Notes: generated by a model from the sequence alone, not told the origin. DNA of 64,000 nucleotides from Salinispora tropica CNB-440 (GCF_000016425.1 NC_009380.1:558001-622000); one strand, 5' to 3'; positions 42,227-51,958 are shown, counted from the stretch's first letter. A program made the numbers and translations.

Positions 42227-43231
42227 TTATCGGCCGATCGTGCGAACGATCGGCGCCCAGGTCTTGGGGCCGACGATGCCGTCAGGCGTTAGGCCCCGCA
42301 TGCGCTGGTACCAGCGCACCCCACTAGCGGTCTTGGTACCAAATATCCCGTCAGCCGCGCCGCACCTGGCGCCGATGAAGCGCTGGACGGCCTCGACGTC
42401 CGTGCCCCGCATGTGCGTGGGGCGACGGAGCCTCAACACTCGGCTGCCGTTGGGGTGGCTCGGCAGGCTTCCCAGTAGCGTGGCCCAGGTCTTGGGGCCG
42501 ACAATGCCATCGGGCGTGAGGCCCCGCGCCCTCTGGTACTTGATCACTGCCGAGCGCGTCTTGGGGCCGAACACGCCATCACGCGTGGCGCCCACCGCGT
42601 CTTGCACGGCGGCCACGTCGGTGCCACGAGCGTACGGAACAGTCAGGCGCAACATCCGGCTGCCAGCCGCTTGATCAGGCAGTGGGGGCGGGGAGGGTGT
42701 ACCGCCCTGCCCCTTTCGCCACTGCTCGACCGTCTCGCCCTTGAGGATCGACAGGATGGCGCGCATCGCGGTCATATCGTCCGCGTACTTGCGGTGCACG
42801 GAGATATGGATGTGCCACAGGTGCGACGAGTCCGATGTGACTGCCTGCCCTCGCGCGTAGTCCCAGCCCTCGACGTGCACGTCGTGGTCCGCTTGGCCAT
42901 AGAATTCCCGCATGTAGATGGTGCGCGGGTCAGCGGCGCGGCCGGCGTGACCGGCGGCAAGAAGGCGTGAGGAATACTTGTCGATCGTCTCGTAGCGCCC
43001 GGCCTGCGCGTCGGCGAACGTCAGGTCAATGGCGGAAGCCAGGCCGGGCGGCCCCTCACGGTCGACGCTGAATTGGGCGTACGAGTAGTTGCCGGGCCAC
43101 CGAGCAACGTTGGCGTCGCGGGTGTTGTGGTAACCCCGCTTGTTGGCGTAAATGCCGCCAAACCTGGCAGCACCTTCTACCTTCCGAAACTCCTCCCATA
43201 GCCACTTCAGTGCGTCAGACGTCGGACTCAT
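42227..43231 (-). CDS. Endolysin: M15-like peptidase plus two peptidoglycan-binding domains
   Basis: About 334 residues from ATG 43231, which has GGAGAGAG. The catalytic domain (1-160) contains GLASAIDLTFADAQAGRYET (Asp ligand), DHDVHVEGWDY and SSHLWHIHISVHRKY, the His/Asp pattern of D,D-peptidase-like phage lysins. Two PG_binding_1 repeats follow: DVAAVQDAVGATRDGVFGPK, TRSAVIKYQRARGLTPDGIV and a second with VEAVQRFIGARCGAADGIFG, VRWYQRMRGLTPDGIVGPKT. It cleaves host cell wall for lysis. The open frame extends to 43384, but that part is antisense-like; the junction motif (43251-43266) stands before the chosen start. Confidence 0.85.
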   Translation of the reverse strand: MSPTSDALKWLWEEFRKVEGAARFGGIYANKRGYHNTRDANVARWPGNYSYAQFSVDREGPPGLASAIDLTFADAQAGRYETIDKYSSRLLAAGHAGRAADPRTIYMREFYGQADHDVHVEGWDYARGQAVTSDSSHLWHIHISVHRKYADDMTAMRAILSILKGETVEQWRKGQGGTPSPPPLPDQAAGSRMLRLTVPYARGTDVAAVQDAVGATRDGVFGPKTRSAVIKYQRARGLTPDGIVGPKTWATLLGSLPSHPNGSRVLRLRRPTHMRGTDVEAVQRFIGARCGAADGIFGTKTASGVRWYQRMRGLTPDGIVGPKTWAPIVRTIGR

Positions 43232-43250
43232 CTCTCTCCAATCGCTACCG

Positions 43251-43266
43251 CTCCCAGTAGCGGTTT
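43251..43266 (-). repeat. Junction motif copy 7
   Basis: Minus strand AAACCGCTACTGGGAG, between the DUF2746-like stop and the endolysin start. Confidence 0.6.
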
Positions 43267-43583
43267 CAATGCCTGATGTGCTCCAGGCGGTGGATGCGCT
43301 GCTCCTCGCGGATGCCGGCGATCTCCTCATCCTGTCGCCGCTGGGACGTGATGACGACAGCCAGGTCCTTGCGCACGTACTCAAGCCCGACGACGACCTT
43401 GTCCAAGTCGTCCCGCAGGTTGGTTGGGTGGTCGTTGACTACCTGCTCAACTACCTGCTCACCGACCTCCCTGAGGCGCTTGCTCTGCCGGCGCAGTACC
43501 TCGACGCCAGCACCAATCAGCGCTACGAGGACAGCACCCCCGGCCGTGATCAGTTCCGCTGCAATCACGTCCACTCCGATCAC
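43266..43583 (-). CDS. DUF2746-like membrane/coiled-coil protein
   Basis: About 105 residues from a GTG overlapping the stop of the FN3 gene (GTGA). One hydrophobic segment near the start (ITAGGAVLVALIGAGVEVLR), then a long charged coiled-coil (VGEQVVEQVVNDHPTNLRDD, LEYVRKDLAVVITSQRRQDE, IAGIREEQRIHRLEHIRH). This type sits next to endolysin genes in many actinophages and may be a second holin or a lysis accessory protein. Confidence 0.65.
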   Translation of the reverse strand: MIGVDVIAAELITAGGAVLVALIGAGVEVLRRQSKRLREVGEQVVEQVVNDHPTNLRDDLDKVVVGLEYVRKDLAVVITSQRRQDEEIAGIREEQRIHRLEHIRH

Positions 43584-44926
43584 ATCCACTGCGATCCGTT
43601 GCCCGTCTTGACGGATGCCAGCACCCACGACGCACCGTTGCCGACCCAGACGACGGCATCGCGCCAGCTCGCCCCATCGCCGACGCGCACACCCGACAGG
43701 GTCGTCACCGAGGCGGACGGAGACCAGGAGCCAGCGCCCTGGGCGTTGATCGCGCGCACCCGGACGTAGTACGTCGTGGCGGGCGACAGGCCCACCACGA
43801 CGTACGGAGGCTCGGTGTCCGGCGAGGTGACGGAGGCGCCGAAAAGGGCGTCCGTAGCCTGGATCTCATAGCTCTGAATCTCGCTGCCGCCGTCATCGGC
43901 GGGAGCGCTGTAGGTCACTGTCATACTGGTGGCCAGCACGTTGGTTAGCACGGGTTCCGGCGGGGCGCCCGGCGGTACGGCCGGGGTGGTGACGCTTGCT
44001 GTCTCACTCCACTCAGAGTCGCCCACTGCATTGGCCGCGCGGACGCGCCACCAATACTCCGTGCCCGGTGCGAGTCCGGTCACCTGGAGCGTGGTCGCCC
44101 CGAGCGCGGCGGCATGCGGGTCCGCGCTGAAAAGGGCGTCAGTAGCCCGCTGCACCGTGTACTCCGTGAGAGTGATCCCGCCATCGTCTGCGGGGGCTGC
44201 CCAGCGCACTGTTACGCCGGTCGCGGTGGCGTCTTCCAGGACAGGTGTGCCCGGCGCGCTGGGCACCGTCGTGCCGGTCGTGATGGTCCGGGTGCCGGAG
44301 TAGGGACTCCAGCCCACCGAGTTGTGAGCTCGCACCCTGGCATACAACGTGGTGCCCTTAGGTAGCCCGGCAACGCTTCGACTGGTCGCCCAGCCCGAGT
44401 CCCAGCTCGCAACGATGTCGGTAAACGTCGAGTTCCGGGACACCTGCCCAGAGGTGCGATCAAGGGACGCGCCATTACTCGACGGGGTAGCCCACGACAG
44501 GGTCGCGCTCGTCGCTCCCACGCCGCTTACGGCGGGCGTGCCGGGCGTGCTGGGCACGCCCGGTGGACGAGCCGGCAGGGTGAGGGACCGGGAGTGACTA
44601 GGGGTGCCGCCGTTATACATCCCGGAGATATTGCATGTCCAGGAGTAAGTCGGGCCACCGCCATAACCGATACTGGCAGTAAAATTCTTACTGAAAACCA
44701 GCTTGGTGGCGCCAGTCCCATCCAAGCCGTTGTAGTAGCTACCCGACCCGCCCCCAGTGCCGGATATCGAATAGCTCTGATTATCGGCGAACCGCCAACC
44801 ATCGGTCACCCTGACATATGCCCGCAGGTAAACCGTCACAGAGGTGCTGCTAGCGCTTGGCGATGAGGTCCAGCAATTAATGCCTGCTTGGAGGTGACCC
44901 TCGGCGGATCCCCAGGTAGTGGCCAT
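43580..44926 (-). CDS. Tail protein with three fibronectin type III domains
   Basis: 448 residues. The N-terminal 115 are beta-rich (MATTWGSAEGHLQAGINCWT). Three FN3 domains follow at about 120-220, 222-315 and 318-405, with repeated markers GLPKGTTLYARVRAHNSVGW, GLAPGTEYWWRVRAANAVGD and GLSPATTYYVRVRAINAQGA. A short C-terminal repeat is seen (VGDGASWRDAVVWVGNGASW, then TGNGSQW). It is exposed at the tail tip and probably binds host cell-wall sugars. It is the last gene of the tail block before lysis. Confidence 0.78.
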   Translation of the reverse strand: MATTWGSAEGHLQAGINCWTSSPSASSTSVTVYLRAYVRVTDGWRFADNQSYSISGTGGGSGSYYNGLDGTGATKLVFSKNFTASIGYGGGPTYSWTCNISGMYNGGTPSHSRSLTLPARPPGVPSTPGTPAVSGVGATSATLSWATPSSNGASLDRTSGQVSRNSTFTDIVASWDSGWATSRSVAGLPKGTTLYARVRAHNSVGWSPYSGTRTITTGTTVPSAPGTPVLEDATATGVTVRWAAPADDGGITLTEYTVQRATDALFSADPHAAALGATTLQVTGLAPGTEYWWRVRAANAVGDSEWSETASVTTPAVPPGAPPEPVLTNVLATSMTVTYSAPADDGGSEIQSYEIQATDALFGASVTSPDTEPPYVVVGLSPATTYYVRVRAINAQGAGSWSPSASVTTLSGVRVGDGASWRDAVVWVGNGASWVLASVKTGNGSQWM

Positions 44927-44934
44927 GCGCCCCC

Positions 44935-45621
44935 CTAGGTTGTCGGCTGGATCCAGATACGGTCAGCGTCTGGGCTGCCGGACGGTGTGGTCTCAGAAAC
45001 GGTGAGGCGATATCCGCCCCAGCGCAGAGAGTCGGCCACCTGGCTCGGAATGAGGGCACTCCACGCGGCACCGCTCCAGAACTCCCATTGTCCCGTGGTC
45101 GCGTTGAAACCCAGCTTGTATTTACGAGGCGAGGCGGGTCGCGTTACCGTCTCCCAAGCCCCAGTCCGTTGTCCGCTGTAGCGTCGCTGGTCCGTGAGCT
45201 GGTTTGGTGCAATGACCCCCGCACCCTGCGCAACCTCAGCAGTAGCCAGCGGCTCCTCAAATATCTCGCTGTCCGTCTGCTCCAATGTGGGTACCGTCCC
45301 ACCAGGAGTACCCTCTTTGACGGTAAGATCAATCGCATTCGCCGCAGGATCCAGGCGTAGGATGGCGCTGTCATACCGAGTCAGCGCCCCTGACGGGGTC
45401 AGGGGCAGCACCTCTTGTGCAGTCGACACCACGACGTGGCCACGTACATACGCCACGCCGGGAGCGACCAACAGTGACATTGCCGACGCGTGTGGGGTTA
45501 CGCGAAACCCACTACCGCCGATCGAATCCAGAATGCCGGTATCTTGCAGCTCGGCAAAAAGCTGGCTGTACTGCGCCTCCGTGCTGTCCTGGTCGTCAAA
45601 AGGGAAGCTGGTGATGGTCAC
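44935..45621 (-). CDS. Tail/baseplate-associated protein
   Basis: 228 residues. MTITSFPFDDQDSTEAQYSQ, LFAELQDTGILDSIGGSGFR, then VTPHASAMSLLVAPGVAYVR resembles the structural protein following Gp37-like proteins in actinophages. The C-terminal part (YKLGFNATTGQWEFWSGAAW) is typical of baseplate proteins. Positioned between Gp37-like and FN3 genes, eight bases before the latter. Confidence 0.6.
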   Translation of the reverse strand: MTITSFPFDDQDSTEAQYSQLFAELQDTGILDSIGGSGFRVTPHASAMSLLVAPGVAYVRGHVVVSTAQEVLPLTPSGALTRYDSAILRLDPAANAIDLTVKEGTPGGTVPTLEQTDSEIFEEPLATAEVAQGAGVIAPNQLTDQRRYSGQRTGAWETVTRPASPRKYKLGFNATTGQWEFWSGAAWSALIPSQVADSLRWGGYRLTVSETTPSGSPDADRIWIQPTT

Positions 45622-45630
45622 GGCGCACTC

Positions 45631-47115
45631 CTAGCCCTGGACGGGTGTTAGCACATACGAGAGGTGAGCGGGCAGTGGAGTGCTCCAATCGCTAGTGACC
45701 TGAATGCGGAACGTCGTCGCATCGATAGCGACCGCGGACTCCAGGCGGATCACCGCCGTCCCGAAATTCCCATTGGTCATCTCGGTCACGACCCCATTGA
45801 CCACGTAGTCTTCGGCGCCCATGGAGCGCCCCTCCGGGAGCGTCACCACCAACACGCTGGTGCCGGGTGCAAGGCTGCCGATCGACTGGAATCTCACCGC
45901 AAGAGGGGCAAGGATCCCGCCAGCGCGCTCCAGGTTGTCTACCCGCAGAGCAATGCCATCCACGCGCCGCGCGAGCGCCAGATCGGGGCTGAGGCCGGCG
46001 GGGTCGCCAAGCACAGCGCCCACGCGGGCGCCGGCCTCGTCAATCCTCAGGACATATCCGGTGACGATGGCTGTCATTTCCTGGCCCTCGACAACCACGG
46101 TGATTCGATCGCTTATGCGCCAGTCCCACCAGAACCGCATCGCGCCTGGATCATCGCCCTCGGAGTCCTCCATGGGTACGATCTGGACCGCAATTGTGGC
46201 GAAGCCCTCTTCGTCAAGCACCTCTTTGCCTGCGCGTTCCAGGTCGGCCGGGTCGTCCGTTTGGCGCTGGTCCACAAATCGCTCGATTCGTCGACCCCAC
46301 AGCGCCTCACCGGCCTGCGCGTCCTCGGTGATCATCTCCACGAGCTGGCGGTCAACCAGGTCGCCCTGTCCCGCGACCAGGACGCGGGTGGCGCCGGGTG
46401 GTCCGATGGCGACCCGATGGGCCGCCAGGGTGGAGTTGTGGATGTCCAGGCGGATGTCCCCAGTGAGGTCGCGCCCCTCCTCCACCCCAAAGCGCAGGCC
46501 AGAGCCGACCTGCCTGACCTGCCAGTGCAGACTGGTTCCGCCCGCGATCTCGTTGAGGAGTGCGCCGAGCACGTGAAAGCGTGCGCGCTTGGTCAGGACC
46601 GGCCCACGCCCCAGGCTCGCGCTGACCGTGAGGCTGTCCACACGGCGGGTAGAGGGAGCGCTTGGCCCGGCGTTGGCACTGACGTAGGCGCACATCAGCG
46701 TCTCCGCCGCGCCAGTCCGGACATCATGCGCGAGTGCCTGCACGTCCAGGTCTGGAGACGTCGGATCAGGAGCCGCCAGCCTGTCGGTCATGTGGATGTC
46801 GTCACTGACGCCCTCGACCGACAGTGTGCCAGCAGGGTCGTCTGCCGTGGCCGCAGCCTCCGGCTTGACTACCGGACCGCTAAACAGCACGTCGCCCGTG
46901 GCGGCCACAGTGACCACGATGCCGGCTCCGGGGGTCCTCAGGTGCGGCGACATCGGGTGCTCAGCGGGCAGCCGCACGCGCCACGTGCCGACGCCGCTGA
47001 GCACGTCGGTAACCTGCACATCCAGGTCGTCAGGGTGAATTTGACCCACGATACTAAGGTCCAGGTTGCGAACCTCGACAATAATGTCATCGCGTCGCAC
47101 TAGATGACCCACCAT
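45631..47115 (-). CDS. Gp37-like minor tail protein (siphovirus ReqiPepy6 type)
   Basis: 494 residues; a GTG at 47100 overlapping the upstream TAG is an alternative start. Typical order: RNLDLSIVGQIHPDDLDVQV, GVGTWRVRLPAEHPMSPHLR, GDVLFSGPVVKPEA, VSDDIHMTDRLAAPDP and a late RISDRITVVVEGQEMTAIVT. This family forms the tail hub next to the distal tail protein and delivers the tail tip. Confidence 0.78.
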   Translation of the reverse strand: MVGHLVRRDDIIVEVRNLDLSIVGQIHPDDLDVQVTDVLSGVGTWRVRLPAEHPMSPHLRTPGAGIVVTVAATGDVLFSGPVVKPEAAATADDPAGTLSVEGVSDDIHMTDRLAAPDPTSPDLDVQALAHDVRTGAAETLMCAYVSANAGPSAPSTRRVDSLTVSASLGRGPVLTKRARFHVLGALLNEIAGGTSLHWQVRQVGSGLRFGVEEGRDLTGDIRLDIHNSTLAAHRVAIGPPGATRVLVAGQGDLVDRQLVEMITEDAQAGEALWGRRIERFVDQRQTDDPADLERAGKEVLDEEGFATIAVQIVPMEDSEGDDPGAMRFWWDWRISDRITVVVEGQEMTAIVTGYVLRIDEAGARVGAVLGDPAGLSPDLALARRVDGIALRVDNLERAGGILAPLAVRFQSIGSLAPGTSVLVVTLPEGRSMGAEDYVVNGVVTEMTNGNFGTAVIRLESAVAIDATTFRIQVTSDWSTPLPAHLSYVLTPVQG

Positions 47116-47972
47116 TTCCTAGGCCGCCACGTCGCCCTAATTGCACTCTCCCCGGTCGTGTTGACCATCGACACCCGTGCCAACGTCTGACCGGGCGGGA
47201 GAGGCCAAAAGCGCGGGGCGGGCGCAAGCTCGGAGTATCGGTTTGTGCCCGCGAGAGTGCGGACAGTGGACGCTCGCGTGTTGATAATCAGCTCCTCGCC
47301 AGCACTGAGAGCTCCGAGCCATTTCATGGCTCGCGAACCATCCGAGACGACCAGGTCTTGACCCGGCCCGACGATCCGCCAGACTGGCCACGTCACCGCA
47401 TCGCCGTCGTTGACCAGGAGCATGTCACCAATGGCCTGACTGCCAGAAATCTTCAAAGCCACCAGCGAGAAGCCAGCGCCAAGTAGGCCACGACCGGCGC
47501 CCGCGTTTGTGACCTCCTTGCACCGCTCCTCGTGAGAGGTGAAGTAGGGGTACCCTGCCCGCAGGGTGACAATCGTCGTCAGCTCGCGGTCACCCGTGGT
47601 GCCATCGCCATAGGCGATATCGCCGCCACCCACGCGGACCACGCGAGTGGTCCAGTAGGCGCCGCCGTCCTCAACCACGTCCAGGTCGAACTCACCCTGC
47701 ATGAGCACGAGGGAGAGACGAGTCTTTTCGCGCTCCAGCGCCTCCCGGTCCGGCGCGAAAATGTGTAGCGGGATGTCGATGTCCCGGGGTTGCTTGCGCT
47801 CCCCTCGATACGCGGCCCCGTCGCCAGCGCCTGCTCGCCACTGTGTCGAGACGGGCGGGAGGCCGAATCCGGTCACGCCCCTCAGGGCCTCCACGCCGTA
47901 TCCCGTCCTACTAATGCCATCCAATCGCATCACATCGGTATCGCTACGAAACCGCAGGTGCACCACTACCAC
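47100..47972 (-). CDS. Distal tail protein
   Basis: 290 residues. VHLRFRSDTDVMRLDGISRT, QWRAGAGDGAAYRGERKQPR, DIDIPLHIFAPDREALER reads as the Dit N-terminal domain; RVGGGDIAYGDGTTGDRELT, TIVTLRAGYPYF and a WPVWRIVGPGQDLVV galectin-like part follow. It joins the tail tube to the tip. Located directly after the tape measure gene, the normal order. Confidence 0.75.
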   Translation of the reverse strand: MVVVHLRFRSDTDVMRLDGISRTGYGVEALRGVTGFGLPPVSTQWRAGAGDGAAYRGERKQPRDIDIPLHIFAPDREALEREKTRLSLVLMQGEFDLDVVEDGGAYWTTRVVRVGGGDIAYGDGTTGDRELTTIVTLRAGYPYFTSHEERCKEVTNAGAGRGLLGAGFSLVALKISGSQAIGDMLLVNDGDAVTWPVWRIVGPGQDLVVSDGSRAMKWLGALSAGEELIINTRASTVRTLAGTNRYSELAPAPRFWPLPPGQTLARVSMVNTTGESAIRATWRPRKWWVI

Positions 47973-50900
47973 CCCCAGGCACGGGCCCGCCCAAGGGCGG
48001 CGAACAGATCTTCTTCCGAGTCCATGCTTGAGCCCGGCGCGGCATGGTAGTTGATCGTTTTGCTATCCGTGGCCCGGCCAACATCTGAGCCGTAGGCGTC
48101 GGAGTTTATACCCAGGCTCGCTGTAGGTACACCGAATTCGGTGCTGGCGACATCCTTTGTCAACTCGCCCAGCGAGCGACGCACCATGTCATACCGGGAC
48201 TCCAATCCCTCAATAAACCCGTCGATGATAAGTCGGCCCGCGCCGTAGAGCAGGGTGCGGTCGGTGCTGGGCGGACCTTTCCAATCGGGCATGAGGTCAG
48301 TGAGGCTGTTGAGGTTGCCTCGGACCTCACCAAACATCGACTGGATACCGTCAATCAGCCCGCGCAGGAGCGCCTTTCCAGCGTCAACCAGCAGCTTGCC
48401 AAGGTTGCCGAGTGCGGACCGTATCTGATCAGGTAGGTTGCGGAAAAAGGAAAGAGTATCGTCCACGCCAGTATCGACCGCATCGACGGCGGTTTGGATG
48501 CCGCGCTCAAACTGCCTGCGGATTTCATTCCACAGTGATGTGATGGCGCCGCTAACGGCCCCCCAGATGCCCCGAAAGATCCCTACCATAAAGTTGATTC
48601 GATCCTGGATGTGGTTAACGATTCCATTCCAGGCTGCGACAGCTACGGCGCCGACTGAAGACCAGACCGAGGACCAAAGGTCCGAGACGCGGGACAGTCC
48701 ATCACTGAAAATTCCGGCCATAGTTCCAAACGGCCCGAAGATGATTTTGAGGATGCCGATGACCGCATCAATGATACCGGAAAAGATCGACTGCACCCCA
48801 CTCCATGCCCGCTCCCAGTCACCAGTAAACACACCGACCAGGAAATCGATCACACCGCGTATTACGTCGACTAGGCCGGCAATAGCTTGGGCGGCACCCT
48901 CGACAACTACGCCCAGGTTCTGCGCTAGCGCTCGTGTCATCATATCGAGTGCCGGGATTAGCAATGGCACGAGCAGATCCAGTAACTCGACGATGATATC
49001 AATCACTGGCTGAAGCGCGGCTACGGCATCGGCTAGAATGGGTGCCAACGCCGCCAGTAGCGTGGATATTACTGGCAAAGCTAGCTCTGCGATCGACAGA
49101 AGAAGCGGCTGGAGCGCGCTAATAACGGGCATTAGCGCTGGCAAGACAGCCTGTACAATCTGAACGAGCGCGTCAATAATCGGCTGGAGTAGCGGCGTAA
49201 GTCCGCTAAGCGTCGCGGATGCTACCGTAGCAATCTCTGACAGCGCCGGGCTGATCGCCCTAACTACCTGCACTAAGCCGTCACCGAGCATTTCAATGAC
49301 CGGCAACAGGGCTGCAACTAGCCCGTCCAATGTCGGCGTGAGAGAGCCAAACACCTCGCCAATTTGTGCGGCAAGCTGACCCAACACTGGGCCGAGCGAC
49401 CCAACCAGGTCCGCAATAGGGGTAAGCGCCGGCAGAAGGGCAGTGACTGCCGCATTTACGCCTACGAAAAAGGAAGTCAATCCTTCCTGGAACGCCGGAG
49501 TGGAGAAGATTTCACCCAGGACCGCCGCCATTTGCCCCCACGCGGAACCGACGAGGGGTAGCACATCGCGCAGGACCGAGACCAAACCGATGAAGACTTG
49601 ACTAAATGCCGGACCCGCCTCATTTACGAAGCTGTCGAACATTTCCTGGACGGCCGAGAAAAGGGAGGTTAGGGCACCCTGGATTTCGGGTCCTTCGAGT
49701 GTTTTAGCGAATTCCTGGAGCCCGCTGCCCAAACTGCTCAGGGTCGCGGTTCCCGCTGCGTCCGCAGCCCGCCACAGAGCAGTAAATACCTGAAACGCCC
49801 CCTTGAGCGTCTCGATCAGCCCAGACAGCGCCTCTATGGACGATTCAACAATGGATGTCAGGCCATCGCCGGCCGTTTGCGCGGTGAGGAAAGCGGCGAA
49901 CTCATCCGCAGTACGGCCAATGAGGTCAGCTAGCGGCGGTAGGATCGAAGAGCCGATCTGCCCGAAAATCGTCATGATGGCCGCCAGGGCCGGAGTGTAG
50001 CCAGTGAAGATATTGATCGACTCATTGAGTCGATCGAACATCTGTGGCAGCTCCGACAGAAATCCGCCCTCAGCGCCGAGCGAGCCTGCAAAAGCGGCGA
50101 AGAAGCCTCCAATAGAGCCGGACACCTTGCCCAGACCCGCCTCCAGGAGGGGAAGCGCCGCTGTCAAGAGGTTATTGATTGGACCACGAGCGATTTCCCA
50201 AAATCCGTCGCTAATGATGCCCTGGAGCTGCCCGAAGCGCTCGGCTACGGCAGGGAGTTGGTTCCCAAAGTCGGCAAATGCGACGGCCATCGCCGCGAGG
50301 CCAATCGCGATGCCAGGTAGGGCGAGGGCAATTGGAAGGAGCTGGGCTAGCGATCCAGCTAGTCCAATGGCGTTTCCCGCTGCCGAAACAAGTGCGCCAG
50401 AAAGGGCCGTCACGGCAAGCGCCATAGTGCTTATTTGGGGAAGGTTGGTAAAAAGTCCGAGGAATGCTGTGCGCGCTTGTGCGATGCTCTCACGCAACGC
50501 GCGGAACCCGCTCAGCACGTCAACAAAGCGGACGGCGGCTAGGGCGCTTCGATCGATTACAGGGCGGATAACGGCATCGCGCGTACGAGTCAGGATGGCC
50601 AACGCCGCTGACACCCGGGCGGATGCCGCGTTGTCTATATCGGTCTCGACACGCACTTGGTCGAGTCGGGCCTCCAGCTCTGCTTTAGCCGCAGACAGGC
50701 TGGCATCATTGAGGTCTACATTAAGGTTGATCTCATTTAGCGCGCTTAGCTGTGCCTCAACCTTTTTAATAGCCCGCTCAATACTGGCCTCGTCATCGAG
50801 ATTGACCTTAATGTCGATACCGATGTCCTTGACGCGCTGCTCCAGGAGGTCTCGCATCGACTCTAGCGAGTCGCGGTCAAGCTCCACTGGGAGTTCTATC

Positions 50901-51199
50901 GCATCCAGGTTGACCAACTCGGCGTTTACCCTGGCCAAGGCGGACCGAACGCTACTCAGGTCATCCAGATTGACGCGCAGGGTCAGATCCCGCATGGCTT
51001 GCTGAGCGCTGTCGCGGACGGCTCTGGCCTCGGCTGCGGTCTCCGCAGCCTCGCCGTCGTCCAGCTCTACGGCGAGCCTGGTGGTCAGCTCAGGTAGGCG
51101 CCGCTCCTCGCGTTCGAGCTGCGCTTTCGCCTCAGCACGGAATGCGCTGGTATCCGGAGTGACCTTGACAAAGATGCGCCCGATGATCTGGTCGGTCAT
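47966..51199 (-). CDS. Tail tape measure protein
   Basis: 1077 residues. The N-terminal 230 are charged coiled coil (LEREERRLPELTTRLAVELD, with repeated VNLDD segments). Several long hydrophobic stretches follow (residues about 255-325 and 640-740), and helical repeats of the kind LxPIxDxIxxLLxxL. This length and composition is characteristic of siphovirus tape measures and predicts a tail of roughly 150-160 nm. The ATG overlaps the TAA of the chaperone extension (TAATG). Confidence 0.88.
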   Translation of the reverse strand: MTDQIIGRIFVKVTPDTSAFRAEAKAQLEREERRLPELTTRLAVELDDGEAAETAAEARAVRDSAQQAMRDLTLRVNLDDLSSVRSALARVNAELVNLDAIELPVELDRDSLESMRDLLEQRVKDIGIDIKVNLDDEASIERAIKKVEAQLSALNEINLNVDLNDASLSAAKAELEARLDQVRVETDIDNAASARVSAALAILTRTRDAVIRPVIDRSALAAVRFVDVLSGFRALRESIAQARTAFLGLFTNLPQISTMALAVTALSGALVSAAGNAIGLAGSLAQLLPIALALPGIAIGLAAMAVAFADFGNQLPAVAERFGQLQGIISDGFWEIARGPINNLLTAALPLLEAGLGKVSGSIGGFFAAFAGSLGAEGGFLSELPQMFDRLNESINIFTGYTPALAAIMTIFGQIGSSILPPLADLIGRTADEFAAFLTAQTAGDGLTSIVESSIEALSGLIETLKGAFQVFTALWRAADAAGTATLSSLGSGLQEFAKTLEGPEIQGALTSLFSAVQEMFDSFVNEAGPAFSQVFIGLVSVLRDVLPLVGSAWGQMAAVLGEIFSTPAFQEGLTSFFVGVNAAVTALLPALTPIADLVGSLGPVLGQLAAQIGEVFGSLTPTLDGLVAALLPVIEMLGDGLVQVVRAISPALSEIATVASATLSGLTPLLQPIIDALVQIVQAVLPALMPVISALQPLLLSIAELALPVISTLLAALAPILADAVAALQPVIDIIVELLDLLVPLLIPALDMMTRALAQNLGVVVEGAAQAIAGLVDVIRGVIDFLVGVFTGDWERAWSGVQSIFSGIIDAVIGILKIIFGPFGTMAGIFSDGLSRVSDLWSSVWSSVGAVAVAAWNGIVNHIQDRINFMVGIFRGIWGAVSGAITSLWNEIRRQFERGIQTAVDAVDTGVDDTLSFFRNLPDQIRSALGNLGKLLVDAGKALLRGLIDGIQSMFGEVRGNLNSLTDLMPDWKGPPSTDRTLLYGAGRLIIDGFIEGLESRYDMVRRSLGELTKDVASTEFGVPTASLGINSDAYGSDVGRATDSKTINYHAAPGSSMDSEEDLFAALGRARAWGW

Positions 51200-51600
51200 T
51201 ATTTACCCCCGCCGGTCAGCCGGCCAAAAACATCCCGTAGGGAGACTTTCGTGGTGGGCTTTTTGGCTTTCGGGCGCGGGTACTCGGGGAGCCGCGGTGG
51301 TTTCCCCTTGCCCCAGTTACCTGATGCGCGCGTGTTAAGGTTGATTGCATCGAAAACGTTGGCGATCATGTGCCGATCCGCACCCCAGCCGTGATGCTCA
51401 CGCCCCCCCGCAGCGAGGGCGACTGTCAGGCTGGTGTCAGGAAGTGCCCGCACGGCAGTCAGCACGAGCTCCGGGCTCGGCCCGCGACCCTCCACTACGG
51501 CTTCGATATCGATCCCGAAATAGCGCCGTAGGTCTGGGTAGAGTCCGGACCCGTACTGATCAATGAGCCGTGCTAGGCAGATGCTTCCCCCGGCCTGCAC
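51199..51600 (-). CDS. Tail assembly chaperone extension (GT part, reached by -1 frameshift)
   Basis: About 125 usable residues in the -1 frame relative to the gene at 51573-51914. It has no good start of its own; reading from the overlap gives GSICLARLIDQYGSGLYPDL, RRYFGIDIEAVVEGRGPSPE, ending FGRLTGGGK. By analogy with lambda G/GT, ribosomes slip back one base at a G-run (minus strand CCGGGGGAAGC, about 51585-51595) and make a fused protein that helps load the tail tube around the tape measure. Confidence 0.7.
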   Translation of the reverse strand: MQAGGSICLARLIDQYGSGLYPDLRRYFGIDIEAVVEGRGPSPELVLTAVRALPDTSLTVALAAGGREHHGWGADRHMIANVFDAINLNTRASGNWGKGKPPRLPEYPRPKAKKPTTKVSLRDVFGRLTGGGK

Positions 51601-51914
51601 CGCTCCCCGTAGGCCGAAAACAGTTCCGCGAGCATGGCGGTGTCGTCGCCAATCTCCCTCAAAAGCTTGTCGGCCGCCGATCGCCGCTCCGCCACGGTGC
51701 GGATAATATCTTTCAAGCAGTCGACCTGATCCGCCCCTTGGTCGTTCATTGCCCTCTGCGTCTGCTCCAGGTGCGCCCGCTTCGCCTTGTCCAGGCGCAG
51801 TGGGTTGAGCAGCATCACTTTCGTGCCGTCTCCGAGCTTCACCGGCAGGGCCGCGTATTTGCGTTCCACTGCCGCGCGGATGTCGTCTAGGGTCAGGTCG
51901 TTTTGATCACTCAC
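51573..51914 (-). CDS. Tail assembly chaperone (G part)
   Basis: About 113 residues from GTG 51914 (VSDQNDLTLDDIRAAVERKY). Features AALPVKLGDGTKVMLLNPLR, LDKAKRAHLEQTQRAMNDQG, then ADKLLREIGDDTAMLAELF, ending CRPGEASA. It lies between the major tail protein and tape measure genes, the canonical chaperone position. The start is chosen because the longer frame to 51983 overlaps the end of the tail protein gene. Confidence 0.7.
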   Translation of the reverse strand: MSDQNDLTLDDIRAAVERKYAALPVKLGDGTKVMLLNPLRLDKAKRAHLEQTQRAMNDQGADQVDCLKDIIRTVAERRSAADKLLREIGDDTAMLAELFSAYGERCRPGEASA

Positions 51915-51958
51915 GAGCAGCCTGCTTTCGGTTTCGAGACATAGGCCGGAAAGTTTGT

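Noticed and set aside
45664..47103. Rightward open frame of 479 codons opposite the Gp37-like gene
   Set aside because: Antisense shadow of a well-supported tail gene; no ribosome site or motif.
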